From positions 1 to 64,000 of the forward strand of contig CAZZKE010000006.1 in assembly GCA_964655005.1 (NCBI GenBank): a stretch of 64,000 nt of DNA. Reading direction: 5' to 3'. A model generated the notes under the pieces. It worked only from the letters and a program-made list of their open reading frames with translations. It did no database searches and had not been told where the DNA came from. The position numbers were made by a program, and so were the translations under genes. This document shows, piece by piece, positions 33,992 through 43,190 of the stretch. Numbering within the stretch: the first letter of the stretch is position 1; every line of letters starts with the position of its first letter. Source of the stretch: CAZZKE01 sp964655005. GTDB taxonomy: Bacteria > Pseudomonadota > Alphaproteobacteria > Rhodospirillales > JABHCV01.

Positions 33992-34815
33992 GCTTCCGGA
34001 TCGGAATCAGGCTGCTGATCCTTCGGGATCAATATCGGGGTGCGTCGGGATTCACGCAGTATTTCCAGGGTTTCATAAGTCGCTGCGGAAACCACCGGTT
34101 TCGCTTTTTCACGGTCCGGTCGGCGGTCGACCGGGGTAACAATACCGCCGGAAATAACCATCTTCATCGCTTCCTCGACTGTCATGGATAGCGGAATCAG
34201 ATCTTTTTTCGGTACGAACAGCAGGAATCCAGAGGTCGGATTAGGCGTTGTTGGCAGGAAAATATTTATACACTCTTCTTCCGTAATATTTTGAACCTCA
34301 CCCCTGGTGGTGCCGGTGATAAAGGCGATGGCCCAGATCCCGCGACGCGGATATTCCACCAGCACGGCATCGCGAAAAGCGTTCGATTGCTGGGCCAGAA
34401 CGGTTTCCAGGATTTGTTTGATGGCGCCGTAAACCCCCCTGATAACCGGCATTCGATTGAGCAACCGTTCGGTCATGCGCACATAAAGGCGACCGACGAA
34501 TCCGGCGGTCAGGGCGCCGATCAAGGTCATCGCGATGACCAGCACGATCAGGCCAAGTCCCGGCATACCGAACGGCAGATAGGTTTCCGGATTGTATTTT
34601 AGAGGAATAAGGGGAGTTACCTTGCTGTCCACAAAATGGATAAAAAGCCAGGCCAGATAAAAAGTTATGAATATTGGCGCCGTGATCAGGATACCGGCGA
34701 GAAAATATGCTCGCAGCCGACCAAGAAATCCTATTTTAACGGTGGCGACAGCATCTTCATCCGGCCCCGGGCCGCCGGCAGTCTGTTCTTTATCTTTGTT
34801 TTTGGCGTCTGTCAT
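33988..34815 (-). CDS. DUF502-family membrane protein
   Basis: 275 residues with two hydrophobic helices (YFLAGILITAPIFITFYLAWLFI and GLGLIVLVIAMTLIGALTAGFVG) followed by the family core: LLNRMPVIRGVYGAIKQILETVL, VLVEYPRRGIWAIAFITG, IFLPTTPNPTSGFLLFVPKKDLIPL and VEEAMKMVISGGI. DUF502 proteins are widespread in proteobacteria and their job is unknown. The ATG at 34815 is used; a GTG six codons upstream is possible. The acidic, polar N-terminus (MTDAKNKDKEQ) should be cytosolic. Confidence 0.88.
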   Translation of the reverse strand: MTDAKNKDKEQTAGGPGPDEDAVATVKIGFLGRLRAYFLAGILITAPIFITFYLAWLFIHFVDSKVTPLIPLKYNPETYLPFGMPGLGLIVLVIAMTLIGALTAGFVGRLYVRMTERLLNRMPVIRGVYGAIKQILETVLAQQSNAFRDAVLVEYPRRGIWAIAFITGTTRGEVQNITEEECINIFLPTTPNPTSGFLLFVPKKDLIPLSMTVEEAMKMVISGGIVTPVDRRPDREKAKPVVSAATYETLEILRESRRTPILIPKDQQPDSDPEA

Positions 34816-34924
34816 GGGGCGAACATCTATCACGGCGACGGATAAAGCAACACATCACTTCCTGTAAATTCTGCGCCCGGCTGCCGGCGGCGCCATTTCT
34901 TGTAAAAAAATTGTCTGATTGCGG

Positions 34925-35986
34925 TCAGGGACCAACGTCAATATTCCAGGAATCCAGTATTGATCGCGCGATTTCGCCGTATTTCCGGAACTGCCCGGCG
35001 GGTGTGGTGTACGACCAGATGTGGATCACCTTTTCATCTTTCCTGGGCAGGACAATCGTCCACTGTTTGTAGAGTGTCTTGTCCCGCTCGTAGCTTACCT
35101 TGAACTGGCCGCCATTAAGCCTTGTCCCGGGCCTGGTGTAAATATACGGCCCCTCATCCGAGAACCGGGCCTGGCGGTCGGTTGCAACGATCTGGCGCTT
35201 TAACCCCCGCAGGGTGGCGGTAATAGCCGCGCCCGGCGATGCCTGGGCATCCTGCGCTTTGACATTTTGCAGACTGACTGCGGCGAAATAGTCAGCCGTT
35301 CCGGGTTTTCCACTGATTACAACCAGATATTTACCCTGCCGCTCGGCGACCCATTCAAATGGATAGCCGATCGTGAACCCGAGATCGGGTGCGGCCAAGG
35401 TTTGTAATAAAGGTTGTGCGCCTGCCGCCGGAGCCCGGGTCGCCACGCGGTCGCCGGGGGCCGGCCTGAAACTGGCCATCACCCAGTCGAATTCGGCGAC
35501 CAGTCTTTGGAAGTTAGGGGGCGGGGCGAGGAAGATAAAAACATAATCGAGCCTTGCCCCGCGAACGATGACAACGCGAACCCAGGCGCCCGATCCTTCA
35601 TACATGGCCTCGACGGCGTTCAATCCGGCAATTCGTGTCTTGCCTTGTTCAAATTTGCGCGACCATGGTTTGCCGTTGCCCAGGTATTTTGATTCCAGGC
35701 GGAACAACATGCCTTGCAGATCAATTTCCGGATTGGTCACGTTGGTTTGAACCGTTATCTGGTAGCCTTTCCTGGATTTAAGCGCGATCCCGCGTTTATC
35801 GCCCCGGTCCTGTAAAATCACGTTAACCGGTATGCCGATAAAATATCCTAGCCGCGGGTGCTCGTACAAATAGGCCCGCTCGGTTCCGGCTGTTTTTTCC
35901 GCACCGTTGGATGGCGGCGACAGTGCCAGCGTGAAAAACAAACCGGCAAGAAAGACCGTGCGTATCAGGGGAGCCATGGGGGGCAT
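34925..35986 (-). CDS. Exported protein of unknown function with two similar domains
   Basis: 353 residues with a signal peptide (TVFLAGLFFTLALSPPSNGAE). Two domains of alike layout follow (about 40-175 and 195-350). Each has a 'LGYFIGIP' or 'LGFTIGYPFEW' start and an end containing DWVMASFRP or ILDSWNID, typical of PsbP/Mog1-like folds. It is probably periplasmic. Neighbours give no clue to function. The start could be either of two close ATG codons (35986 or 35977). Confidence 0.6.
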   Translation of the reverse strand: MPPMAPLIRTVFLAGLFFTLALSPPSNGAEKTAGTERAYLYEHPRLGYFIGIPVNVILQDRGDKRGIALKSRKGYQITVQTNVTNPEIDLQGMLFRLESKYLGNGKPWSRKFEQGKTRIAGLNAVEAMYEGSGAWVRVVIVRGARLDYVFIFLAPPPNFQRLVAEFDWVMASFRPAPGDRVATRAPAAGAQPLLQTLAAPDLGFTIGYPFEWVAERQGKYLVVISGKPGTADYFAAVSLQNVKAQDAQASPGAAITATLRGLKRQIVATDRQARFSDEGPYIYTRPGTRLNGGQFKVSYERDKTLYKQWTIVLPRKDEKVIHIWSYTTPAGQFRKYGEIARSILDSWNIDVGP

Positions 35987-36052
35987 ATGTTTGTTCTCAA
36001 CCGATCCTTATGTTAGGCTTCGCCGCGTGGCCTTGCAGGATAGAACAAAATC

Positions 36053-36577
36053 ATGGCGTTATCAGTACTTGTCTCCATTATCTGTCCGGACCGGATCGGC
36101 CTGATATCGGCCGTTACCGGAGAGCTGTTCGATCTGGGGGTTAATCTGGGCGATACCACTTTCGCCGTTCTTGGCGGTGGCGCCGAATTCACCGCCGTTT
36201 GTTCGTTGCCGCATGACCTGAGCGGCGATGCCCTGAATACCGAACTTGCCGCCCTGGATGAACTCAGGGATGCGGAAATTACCATCACCAATTTTGAACT
36301 TTCCCCCACGCACGCGGAAACCGCCCACATTACCCATAGAATCAGCCTGAAAGGCGGCGACAGGCCGGGCCTGATCGCCCGCTTAAGCGAGGTCTTTATC
36401 CAGTTTAACGCCAACATCGTGCGGCTCAATTCGGAAGGCATACCGGGTGGTAAAAACGACCAGTATGAAGTCAGGATCGCCGCCTGGATCCCGCCGAAAA
36501 GTGCTAAAACATGCCTCGCCACGATCGCCAACACGGCCGGCGAGCTGCGCCTGAGCTGTACCTGGAACGAAGCCTGA
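36053..36577 (+). CDS. Double ACT-domain protein, GcvR-like
   Basis: 174 residues forming two ACT domains: LVSIICPDRIGLISAVTGELFDLGVNLGDTTFAVL (1-80) and HRISLKGGDRPGLIARLSEVFIQFNANIVRLNSEG (95-170). GcvR of E. coli represses the glycine cleavage operon by binding GcvA. Whether that partner exists here is unknown, so the role may be a more general amino-acid-sensing one. It stands alone between divergent or convergent neighbours. Confidence 0.82.
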   Translation: MALSVLVSIICPDRIGLISAVTGELFDLGVNLGDTTFAVLGGGAEFTAVCSLPHDLSGDALNTELAALDELRDAEITITNFELSPTHAETAHITHRISLKGGDRPGLIARLSEVFIQFNANIVRLNSEGIPGGKNDQYEVRIAAWIPPKSAKTCLATIANTAGELRLSCTWNEA

Positions 36578-36627
36578 CACATACCCGCCAACAGCGATAT
36601 TTTAAAAGAAAGTATCCCGGCTAGGTT

Positions 36628-39588
36628 CTAGCAATTGAAATCCTTGTTCTTAAAAAAATCGGTCAATTGATCCGCAGGCATTGGCTTGCTGAAAAAATAT
36701 CCCTGAATTTCATCACAGCGGTGACTCTTGAGAATGGATAATTGTTCCTTGTTCTCAACCCCTTCGGCGACGACTTTGCGGTTGGTATTATGGCTGTATT
36801 GAATAATCGTCTGAACCAGGGCCGTGTCATCTTCGCTGGTAACAATATCGGATACGAACGACCGGTCAATCTTGATGGTATGGATGGGAAAGTTTTTAAG
36901 GTAGCTCAAAGACGAATAGCCGGTTCCAAAATCGTCCATGGCGATATGCAGGCCCAGGTCATTCAGTTCCATCAGCGCGGCGACGGCATTGGAGGCGTCC
37001 GACATCACCATGCTTTCGGTTATTTCGACTTCAAGGCTTTCCGGGGTGGCGTCGGTTTCGGCCATGATTTTTATCACGTTGGAGACGAAAGATTCCTCAC
37101 GCAATTGCCGGGCCGACAGATTTACGGCTACCCTGATCGGCGGCAACCCTTCCCTGATCCACATCTGGTGTTGCCGGCATGCGGTTCGCAGCGCCCATTC
37201 ACCGACCTCAACGATTAATCCGGTTTCTTCCAGGACAGGAATAAATTTTACCGGCGAAACGCTGCCAATGGTCTCGCTGTTCCAGCGCATCAAGGCCTCG
37301 ACACCGGTAATCCGACCCGTTTCAATGTTCATTTTCGGCTGATAGTGGAGAACGAATTCATTGTTTTCCAGCGCCTTGACCAGCCCGTTTTTAAGTATCA
37401 GGCGCTCCTGAATTTCCTCGTTCAGATCGGCCGTAAAGAACTGGTAATTGGCCTTGCCGTTCTCTTTCGCCCGATACATGGCGACATCGGCGTTCTTGAC
37501 CAGATCGCCGGCATCGGAGGCGTCATCGGGATAAATCGTCACGCCAATACTGGCGGATACGGTGGATTCATGGCCTTTGAGATGGAACGGTGTCGATATG
37601 GCGTCAAGTATTCGGTGCGCCAACAGGCGGGCATCGGCGGGATCCGTAAGATTCGGCATGATAATGGTGAATTCGTCGCCGCCCAGACGGGCGACGGTAT
37701 CACCCTCGCGGATACAATCCCGAAGCCTCTGCGCCGTTTCCTTAAGCAATAAATCGCCGGCGTCGTGTCCATAGTTGTCATTGATCTCTTTGAACCCGTC
37801 GAGGTCCAAAAACATCAGGCCCAGCTTGCGGTCGGAGCGCGCCATGGTGAACAGGCCCTGATGCAAACGGTCCTGAAACAGGGTCCGGTTAGGCAGTTCT
37901 GTTAATGGGTCGTAATTGGCCTGGAAATAGATCCGCTCCTCATCCTGCTTGCGCTTGGTGATGTCGTTGAATACGACCGCGTACTGAAGGTCTTTACCGC
38001 CATCAGCAACGATCGCCGATATGGATAGCCGAACGGCATATTTCTGGCCGTTTTGCTTGGCCGTCCAAAGTTCTCCTTCCCAATACCCCTTGCCTTCCAA
38101 TTCCTTGTTCATGCGTTCGAACAGGTCACGGTCTTTTTTTAATGCCTTGTAAAATGGCGGGCGCTTGCCGATGACATCGTCGGTACCGAAACCGGATATT
38201 TCGGAGAATGCCGGATTTACACTCAGAACCTTGAACTTTCTATCAATAATGACCACGGCTTCCGTCAGGTTGGCGATAACTTCGGCTGCCAGCCGCAAGT
38301 TTTTCTCGGCAATTTTTCGTTCCGTAATTTCCTGGGTAAGTTCGCTGGTCCTTTCCCTGACCCGTACTTCCAGTTCATCGTGAGCCTGGCGCAACGCGTC
38401 TTCCGCCCGTTTACGTTTTGTTATGTCGTGAATTATACCGGTGAAAAACAGACGCTTCCCCTGCCGCAATTCGGTAACGGAAAGTTCGATGGGAAAAATC
38501 GTTCCGTCCGCTTTTATGGCCTCCAGTTCACGCCCGGTCACACCGATAACATTTTTTTGCCCGGTATTCTGATAAGTCCGGATATACCCGTCATGCTGTT
38601 TTTTATGCTTTTTCGAAACAATAAGATCGATGTTCCTGCCGATTACATCGGCGCTTTTATGGCCAAATATTCGTTCCGCCGCCGGGTTGAAAGATTGAAT
38701 AAGGCCGGCGTCATCAGTTGTAATTATGGCGTCGGCGACGGAATTCATGATTCCGTTTAAGCGCTGTTCGCGTTCGCGCAGGGCGCTGCTTGCCTGCAGA
38801 CGGCTGGTAATATCATGGGCTTCCAGCATGAATACGTCCTCGCCGGGGGCGCCAAACGGCATCACCGCTACCTGTACGTCGATGACATCGGCATCGACAC
38901 AGACAAATTTGAGCGGCAGGGAAGAATCGTAACTCGAATTTTGTTCCAACTCGGACACCAGCCCCTTAAATCCGTCGTCCAGGGCTTCCTGGTAATCAGG
39001 ATGAAAAAGCGTATTAAGCCGGCGGCCAATCATTTTCGAAGGAGCCCGTTCGTGTAAAATCCTGGCTCCCGCAGGATTGATATAGGTTATAAAGCCGTTT
39101 TCAGTGACGCAAATCAGATTCAAGGCCTGTTCGACCAGATGTCGATAGCGGTTTTCGCTTCTCAGGATAGCTTCGGTTATCCGGACCTTATCCGTTATGT
39201 CCCGCGCCAATACCGCAACAAGACCACTTTCGGCACCGCCAATCGGAGATACGAAAATTTCGGCATCGATGCTGGCGTGTTTGCCGCGCTGGAATTTTAT
39301 CGCAAACGGTTTGCGTTCGATAAATTTCCGGTCCAGCAGGTCATTTACCGTTTCCCGGTAGTCCGGATGCAGAAAATCGGCAAAAGGACGGCCTTGCAGC
39401 CGCTTGGCGGACTTGAGCCCAAGCATTTCCAGCACGGCGTTATTGACCCGCAACACCGCGCCGTTACGGCACAGGCACACCGGGTCAGGTAACTGCTCGA
39501 CCATAGACATAGCCCATCCGGTATCTGTAAAATCAGCCGGGTCCGATTGGGCGTCATCGTTTATTGAACTGTCGATGTTATTGTCCAT
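36628..39588 (-). CDS. Multi-PAS GGDEF-EAL protein (cyclic-di-GMP turnover)
   Basis: 986 residues. Four PAS-type sensor regions fill about the first 530 residues, with a short coiled stretch (RQAHDELEVRVRERTSELTQEITERK) before the last. The GGDEF domain follows (DPLTELPNRTLFQDR; RLGGDEFTIIMPNL, motif intact), then an EAL domain (ITGVEALMRW; VEITESMVM; IAMDDFGTGYSSLSYLKNFPIHTIKID). Both catalytic signatures look complete, so it could make or break c-di-GMP. No membrane helix is visible; a cytosolic redox or ligand sensor is likely. It stands alone and the signal is unknown. Confidence 0.94.
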   Translation of the reverse strand: MDNNIDSSINDDAQSDPADFTDTGWAMSMVEQLPDPVCLCRNGAVLRVNNAVLEMLGLKSAKRLQGRPFADFLHPDYRETVNDLLDRKFIERKPFAIKFQRGKHASIDAEIFVSPIGGAESGLVAVLARDITDKVRITEAILRSENRYRHLVEQALNLICVTENGFITYINPAGARILHERAPSKMIGRRLNTLFHPDYQEALDDGFKGLVSELEQNSSYDSSLPLKFVCVDADVIDVQVAVMPFGAPGEDVFMLEAHDITSRLQASSALREREQRLNGIMNSVADAIITTDDAGLIQSFNPAAERIFGHKSADVIGRNIDLIVSKKHKKQHDGYIRTYQNTGQKNVIGVTGRELEAIKADGTIFPIELSVTELRQGKRLFFTGIIHDITKRKRAEDALRQAHDELEVRVRERTSELTQEITERKIAEKNLRLAAEVIANLTEAVVIIDRKFKVLSVNPAFSEISGFGTDDVIGKRPPFYKALKKDRDLFERMNKELEGKGYWEGELWTAKQNGQKYAVRLSISAIVADGGKDLQYAVVFNDITKRKQDEERIYFQANYDPLTELPNRTLFQDRLHQGLFTMARSDRKLGLMFLDLDGFKEINDNYGHDAGDLLLKETAQRLRDCIREGDTVARLGGDEFTIIMPNLTDPADARLLAHRILDAISTPFHLKGHESTVSASIGVTIYPDDASDAGDLVKNADVAMYRAKENGKANYQFFTADLNEEIQERLILKNGLVKALENNEFVLHYQPKMNIETGRITGVEALMRWNSETIGSVSPVKFIPVLEETGLIVEVGEWALRTACRQHQMWIREGLPPIRVAVNLSARQLREESFVSNVIKIMAETDATPESLEVEITESMVMSDASNAVAALMELNDLGLHIAMDDFGTGYSSLSYLKNFPIHTIKIDRSFVSDIVTSEDDTALVQTIIQYSHNTNRKVVAEGVENKEQLSILKSHRCDEIQGYFFSKPMPADQLTDFFKNKDFNC

Positions 39589-39636
39589 GCTATGTATTTA
39601 ACTGACAGCCTAGGACTCTAACCCGCTTACGACAAA

Positions 39637-40146
39637 TTAAAAATCCAGAATATCGCGAATGGAATCGATGCCGGCAATGGCGCATGCCTCATCAAGGTCC
39701 GGTCCGGGCGCCCCGGAGATTCCAATGGCGCCAACGACAAGCCCGCCGGCCTCGACCCTGACTCCGCCGCCGACAAAAATTGCGCCCGGCAGTTGCCGCA
39801 AACCGGAAGCCGGCTTGCCGCTCATGGTGGATTGCACAAGATTGCCGGTATTGGTCCGGAAATTAAGTGCCGTCCTGGCTTTGCGAACGGCCACTTCCGG
39901 AGTAAAAATTCCGGCCAACTGGTCACGAAGAATAACTTGTGTGGCGCCGCCCCGTTCGATCACCGCGACCGACACCTGATAGCCCTGATCGCGGCACGAC
40001 CGCACGGCTGCCGTCGCCGCCTTCAGGGCCAGGTCGAGCGACATGGATTTCGACTCGACCAGGTTTTCTTCGCCCGAAACACCAGCTACCGACAGAAGCA
40101 GCAGACAACTTGCCGCCACTGTTCGATAGATTACGGACCGAAACAT
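39637..40146 (-). CDS. Exported GlcG/HbpS-like protein (DUF336)
   Basis: 169 residues, signal peptide (VAASCLLLLSVAGVSGE) then a GlcG/HbpS domain: AATAAVRSCRDQGYQVSVAVIERGGATQVILRDQLAG, AVRKARTALNFRTNTG, PGAIFVGGGVRVEAGGLVVGAIGISGA. Family members bind haem or act as redox-linked sensors. It is the last gene of the minus-strand sulfur operon, 5 bp after the SoxS-like thioredoxin. A link to periplasmic sulfur chemistry is inferred from position. Confidence 0.85.
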   Translation of the reverse strand: MFRSVIYRTVAASCLLLLSVAGVSGEENLVESKSMSLDLALKAATAAVRSCRDQGYQVSVAVIERGGATQVILRDQLAGIFTPEVAVRKARTALNFRTNTGNLVQSTMSGKPASGLRQLPGAIFVGGGVRVEAGGLVVGAIGISGAPGPDLDEACAIAGIDSIRDILDF

Positions 40147-40151
40147 GAAAG

Positions 40152-40601
40152 CTACGACTCGTTCGCCAGCCTGGCTTCGACTTTCTTGACGAATTCCCCA
40201 AGCATCTGCCAGAAAAAATCCTCGCCGGGATAGCCGATAATCCGCCCGGTTTCCTTGCCGTCTTCAAGAATTATAAAAGTCGGGGTATAGATGATGCCGC
40301 CGATATCGGCCAGATCACTGGGTCGTTCTTCGTCGACATCGACCAGACGCAACGGCAGGACCTTCGCCTCGTCAGTCTTGTCGTAGATAATCCCGACTTC
40401 GGCGTGCCATGCTTCGCACCAGGTGCAAGAGGTGCTTTCAAACATCACCAATTCGGCGGCTACCGCCCGGGATGCGCCGCTCGCAATCATCACGAAAATT
40501 ACCGCAATGACCGCGATCCGCGCCAGCCCGAAGCAACCCGCCGGCCCGCGACAAAGGCTCAACCAGATACCGATCCCTGAATTTTTATTTTTTTTATTCA
40601 A
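40152..40601 (-). CDS. Periplasmic thioredoxin-fold protein, SoxS-like
   Basis: A thioredoxin-like domain with the active site CTWC (MFESTSCTWCEAWHAEVG) and the cis-proline region IIYTPTFIILEDGKE. SoxS of Paracoccus reactivates SoxY, and the neighbourhood fits that role. The N-terminal part contains a membrane or signal segment (ARIAVIAVIFVMIASGASRAVAA). There is no ATG upstream of that segment; TTG at 40601, just after the tusA stop, is my choice, and the frame remains open to another TTG at 40664. The start is therefore uncertain by about 20 residues. Confidence 0.78.
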   Translation of the reverse strand: MNKKNKNSGIGIWLSLCRGPAGCFGLARIAVIAVIFVMIASGASRAVAAELVMFESTSCTWCEAWHAEVGIIYDKTDEAKVLPLRLVDVDEERPSDLADIGGIIYTPTFIILEDGKETGRIIGYPGEDFFWQMLGEFVKKVEARLANES

Positions 40602-40605
40602 GCCG

Positions 40606-40830
40606 TTACGCCGACTTTTTAATAAGATAGGTGTAAACACCGGCGTCTTCGTTGCTTTCCACAAGCTCGTTTCCGGTTGACCGGCAAAAAGCCTCGAAAT
40701 CCTTGACCGAGCCTGGGTCAGTCGACAGGACCTGAAGGCTCTCTCCGCCGCTTAGCCCCTTGAGAGCTTTCTTCGCCTTGAGGATCGGCAGCGGGCAGTT
40801 CATTCCCTTGGTATCGAGTGTCGTCGTCAT
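40606..40830 (-). CDS. tusA: TusA/SirA-family sulfur carrier protein
   Basis: 74 residues. The family site is seen as LDTKGMNCPLPILKAKKALKG, with the conserved Cys-Pro-x-Pro that carries a persulfide. In sulfur oxidisers TusA, together with DsrE-type proteins, passes sulfane sulfur in the cytosol. It lies in an operon with DsrE2, the RHH protein and the SoxS-like protein, which supports an oxidative role rather than tRNA thiolation alone. GGAG precedes the ATG at nine bases. Confidence 0.92.
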   Translation of the reverse strand: MTTTLDTKGMNCPLPILKAKKALKGLSGGESLQVLSTDPGSVKDFEAFCRSTGNELVESNEDAGVYTYLIKKSA

Positions 40831-40887
40831 TGTTCAGGACTCCATTAGTTTAGTTTGTAGAAATATACACGGCATATTAGTTTTTTA

Positions 40888-41238
40888 TCAAGTGCATACG
40901 TTGATAAATTTCAGGCATACCACGCGCAAACAGGATGCCAGATTCTTCTCATTGGCGATCTGGCAGTGATCGTGAATGCGGGTAACCAGCGAAGCGACGG
41001 TCATTTCCTCTTCGCCGGCCAGCAGTTCAAGCACGGTCCAGTAGGCGCGTTCAAGCCGGATTGTGGTCGAATGGCCATGAATTCTAAATGAACGCCTTTC
41101 CGGAATGAATTCCTTTTGCTGATCGACATTACAAAGGGCGAACAAACGGGAAAGTGGTTTTTCCACCACGCCGGTCGTCAACTCCGCGACATCGCCGACC
41201 TTAAAGGATAACGGAAGTTTGGCGCTTACCGAGGCCAT
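40888..41238 (-). CDS. Small protein with C-terminal ribbon-helix-helix-like domain
   Basis: 116 residues. The C-terminal half, SFRIHGHSTTIRLERAYWTVLELLAGEEEMTVASLVTRIHDH, matches the ribbon-helix-helix fold of the RHH_4 type, with a basic strand followed by two helices. The first 45 residues resemble no family I know. It could be a DNA-binding regulator of the surrounding sulfur genes. GGAGGAG lies 10 bp before the ATG. It sits between dsrE2 and tusA. Confidence 0.7.
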   Translation of the reverse strand: MASVSAKLPLSFKVGDVAELTTGVVEKPLSRLFALCNVDQQKEFIPERRSFRIHGHSTTIRLERAYWTVLELLAGEEEMTVASLVTRIHDHCQIANEKNLASCLRVVCLKFINVCT

Positions 41239-41266
41239 GGCTCAATGCTCCTCCGCCCAATCCTGA

Positions 41267-41767
41267 CTATATATACAGGTTAACGTCCGATTTAAGGGCG
41301 CCTTCCATATAGGTCGCGGCGCCGCCAATATCGACCTCTTCGATCAGGTCTTCCTTGTTAAACTCGAACAAATCCATGGTCATCTGGCAGGCGATCATCT
41401 TGACATCGGATTCGATTGCCACCTCGCGCAATTCAGGCACAGAGGCGACGCCCTTTTTCTTGATCAGATTTTTCATCATGGTCGTACACATGGCGTCGAC
41501 GCCGGGAATCGCCGACATGATATTGGGCATGGTCATGTGCATACCCATCATCGGCATTTCCATGCCAGGGTTGCCGAGCGTCGATATTTGCAGGTGGTCC
41601 AGGTTCTTTTTGAGCAATTGCAGACCATAAAACGTGAAAAACATGGTTACCTTGACATCCATCGCCGCCGCCGTGGTCGCCAGAATGAAGGGAGGATAAG
41701 CCCAGTCCAGCGTTCCCTTGGTGACGATTATCGACATCGATTTAGCATTTTCGCCATCAGCACTCAT
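41267..41767 (-). CDS. DsrE2-type sulfur-transfer protein (DsrE/DsrF-like family)
   Basis: 166 residues. The pattern MSIIVTKGTLDWAYPPFILATTAAAMDVKVTMFFTFYGLQLL, a Met-rich loop (GMEMPMMGMHMTMPN), and the conserved cysteine in VKMIACQMTMDLF fit DsrE2 (DsrE/F/DrsH superfamily). It accepts sulfane sulfur on that Cys and hands it to or from TusA. AGGAGATATT before ATG 41767 decides the start over a non-ATG start 13 codons upstream. First gene of a five-gene minus operon; an ATTAG-N6-CTAAT palindrome lies about 50 bp upstream. Confidence 0.88.
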   Translation of the reverse strand: MSADGENAKSMSIIVTKGTLDWAYPPFILATTAAAMDVKVTMFFTFYGLQLLKKNLDHLQISTLGNPGMEMPMMGMHMTMPNIMSAIPGVDAMCTTMMKNLIKKKGVASVPELREVAIESDVKMIACQMTMDLFEFNKEDLIEEVDIGGAATYMEGALKSDVNLYI

Positions 41768-41814
41768 GGTAATATCTCCTAGTTGCCAGGTCGTCGCCAG
41801 TCTCAAAATTAGTA

Positions 41815-41830
41815 ATTAGAAATGCCTAAT
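41815..41830. promoter_or_regulatory. Palindrome ATTAG-N6-CTAAT, candidate operator upstream of dsrE2
   Basis: ATTAG AAATGC CTAAT has the same 5-6-5 arms as palindromes at 48361-48376 (ArsR promoter) and 48762-48777 (upstream of the TauE-like gene). It lies 48 bp before the dsrE2 ATG. Confidence 0.6.
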
Positions 41831-41870
41831 ATAAAGCAATGTATAGTGAACGGGCAAGACGTGGGTAGTA

Positions 41871-41888
41871 TATATTGACCACAATATA
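41871..41888. promoter_or_regulatory. Perfect 7-4-7 inverted repeat, candidate operator
   Basis: TATATTG ACCA CAATATA lies midway between dsrE2 and the SoxT-like gene. The size and AT-rich arms suit an ArsR- or MarR-type site. Its sequence differs from the ATTAG family, so it may bind a different regulator, possibly the RHH protein. Confidence 0.5.
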
Positions 41889-42086
41889 GCAATCCCCCTG
41901 CCCGGCTGGTCAACTCCTTGTGAAGTGAAATTTAGAAGAACTGAATATACAAATTCCACAAACTGTACTATATATCTCGCCAAATTAACAGGGTTCCCGC
42001 CGCCAAATGAGGGGGTAACGCCACACGATACGGCGACAAAATCCTGGTGTGTCGGATGTTAACTTATACACTTCGGGAGAGTTTCC

Positions 42087-43190
42087 ATGGAAGAAATGCC
42101 AGTCACTACAATAGTAGGAATCGCCGGATTTATCGCCGGTATCATCTTCGGCGCAACGTCCAACCGAACTAATTTCTGCACCATGGGCGCCTTATCCGAC
42201 ATCGTCTTTATGGGAAATTATAATCGCTTCCGGGCCTGGTTGCTGGCTATGGCCGTGGCGATCATCGGCGCCCAAACCCTGCAAATGATGGAAGTCGTAG
42301 ACTTGTACCAGGCAATTTATCAGACCACCAATTTCGGTTGGCTGGGCGCCATTATCGGCGGCTTGATGTTTGGCTTCGGCATGACCATGGCCGGCGGCTG
42401 TGCCGGCAAAAATCTGGTCAGGCTGGGCGCCGGCAATTTGAAATCGGTCATCGTCGTTATCGTCATGGGCATCTTCGCCTACATGACCCTGCGCGGGCTG
42501 ATCGGCCTCGCCCGCATTCAACTTGAGGGGGCCTCCAACATAGATCTTTCGGAAATGGGCCTTCAGTCACAGGGCATAGTCGATATCATCGCCCTTGCCC
42601 TGGGCTTCGAGCCCGAAGACATCAGGCTTACCGTAACCGTCGTAATAGCCGGTGGGTTGCTGTTTTACTGTTTCAAGAATGCGTCCTTCCGCGCGTCGCG
42701 CAATGATCTTATCGGCGGTTCGATAATCGGCGCGCTGGTAGTCAGCGGATGGTGGATCACCGGCGTACTGGGGTTCGACGATTTCGAACCGCTGCCCCTG
42801 TTTTCGTTTACCTTCGTCAGCCCGACCGGAGAAAGCATCCAGTACCTGATGACCTTTACCGGGGCGACGATCAATTTTGGCATCGCCACCGTCGGCGGTG
42901 TGATCGTCGGATCATTCCTGATGGCGGTAGCGACAAAATCGTTCCGGGTCGAAGCCTTCAGCGACAGCGACGATATGCAGCGCAACATGTTCGGCGCCGC
43001 GTTAATGGGAGTCGGCGGCGTCATCGCCCTTGGGTGCACGATCGGACAGGGAATCACCGGCCTTTCGACCCTTGCCCTTGGCTCGCTTATCGCTTTGATT
43101 TCAATTATTATCGGCGGTCTTATTGGGCTTAAATACATGGAAGAAGGCAGCCTGGGCGGCGCCGTCAAGGCCCTGGTCTCCAGCGATTAG
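42087..43190 (+). CDS. YeeE/YedE-family sulfur-compound transporter, SoxT-like
   Basis: 367 residues with about nine hydrophobic helices. Both family repeats are present with their cysteines: FGATSNRTNFCTMGALSDIVF near 25, FGFGMTMAGGCAGKNLVRLGAGN near 100, and GVIALGCTIGQGITGLSTL near 315. Relatives in sox clusters are called SoxT and are thought to move a sulfur compound across the inner membrane. GGGAGAG precedes the ATG. It is divergent from dsrE2 and upstream of soxX. Confidence 0.88.
   Translation: MEEMPVTTIVGIAGFIAGIIFGATSNRTNFCTMGALSDIVFMGNYNRFRAWLLAMAVAIIGAQTLQMMEVVDLYQAIYQTTNFGWLGAIIGGLMFGFGMTMAGGCAGKNLVRLGAGNLKSVIVVIVMGIFAYMTLRGLIGLARIQLEGASNIDLSEMGLQSQGIVDIIALALGFEPEDIRLTVTVVIAGGLLFYCFKNASFRASRNDLIGGSIIGALVVSGWWITGVLGFDDFEPLPLFSFTFVSPTGESIQYLMTFTGATINFGIATVGGVIVGSFLMAVATKSFRVEAFSDSDDMQRNMFGAALMGVGGVIALGCTIGQGITGLSTLALGSLIALISIIIGGLIGLKYMEEGSLGGAVKALVSSD

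Larger units (their letters stand above)
41768..42086. other. Divergent AT-rich intergenic region between dsrE2 and the YeeE/SoxT-like gene
   Basis: A 319-bp space between two divergent sulfur genes. It contains the ATTAG palindrome (41815) and a second perfect palindrome (41871), and several TATA-rich stretches (41867-41888, 41952-41976). I see no ORF or RNA gene. It is notably more AT-rich than its surroundings, as expected for a double promoter region. Confidence 0.7.

Noticed and set aside
40840..40885. ATTAG half-sites upstream of tusA as a fourth operator
   Set aside because: There is no CTAAT partner at the 6-nt spacing; a single AT-rich pentamer is not evidence.
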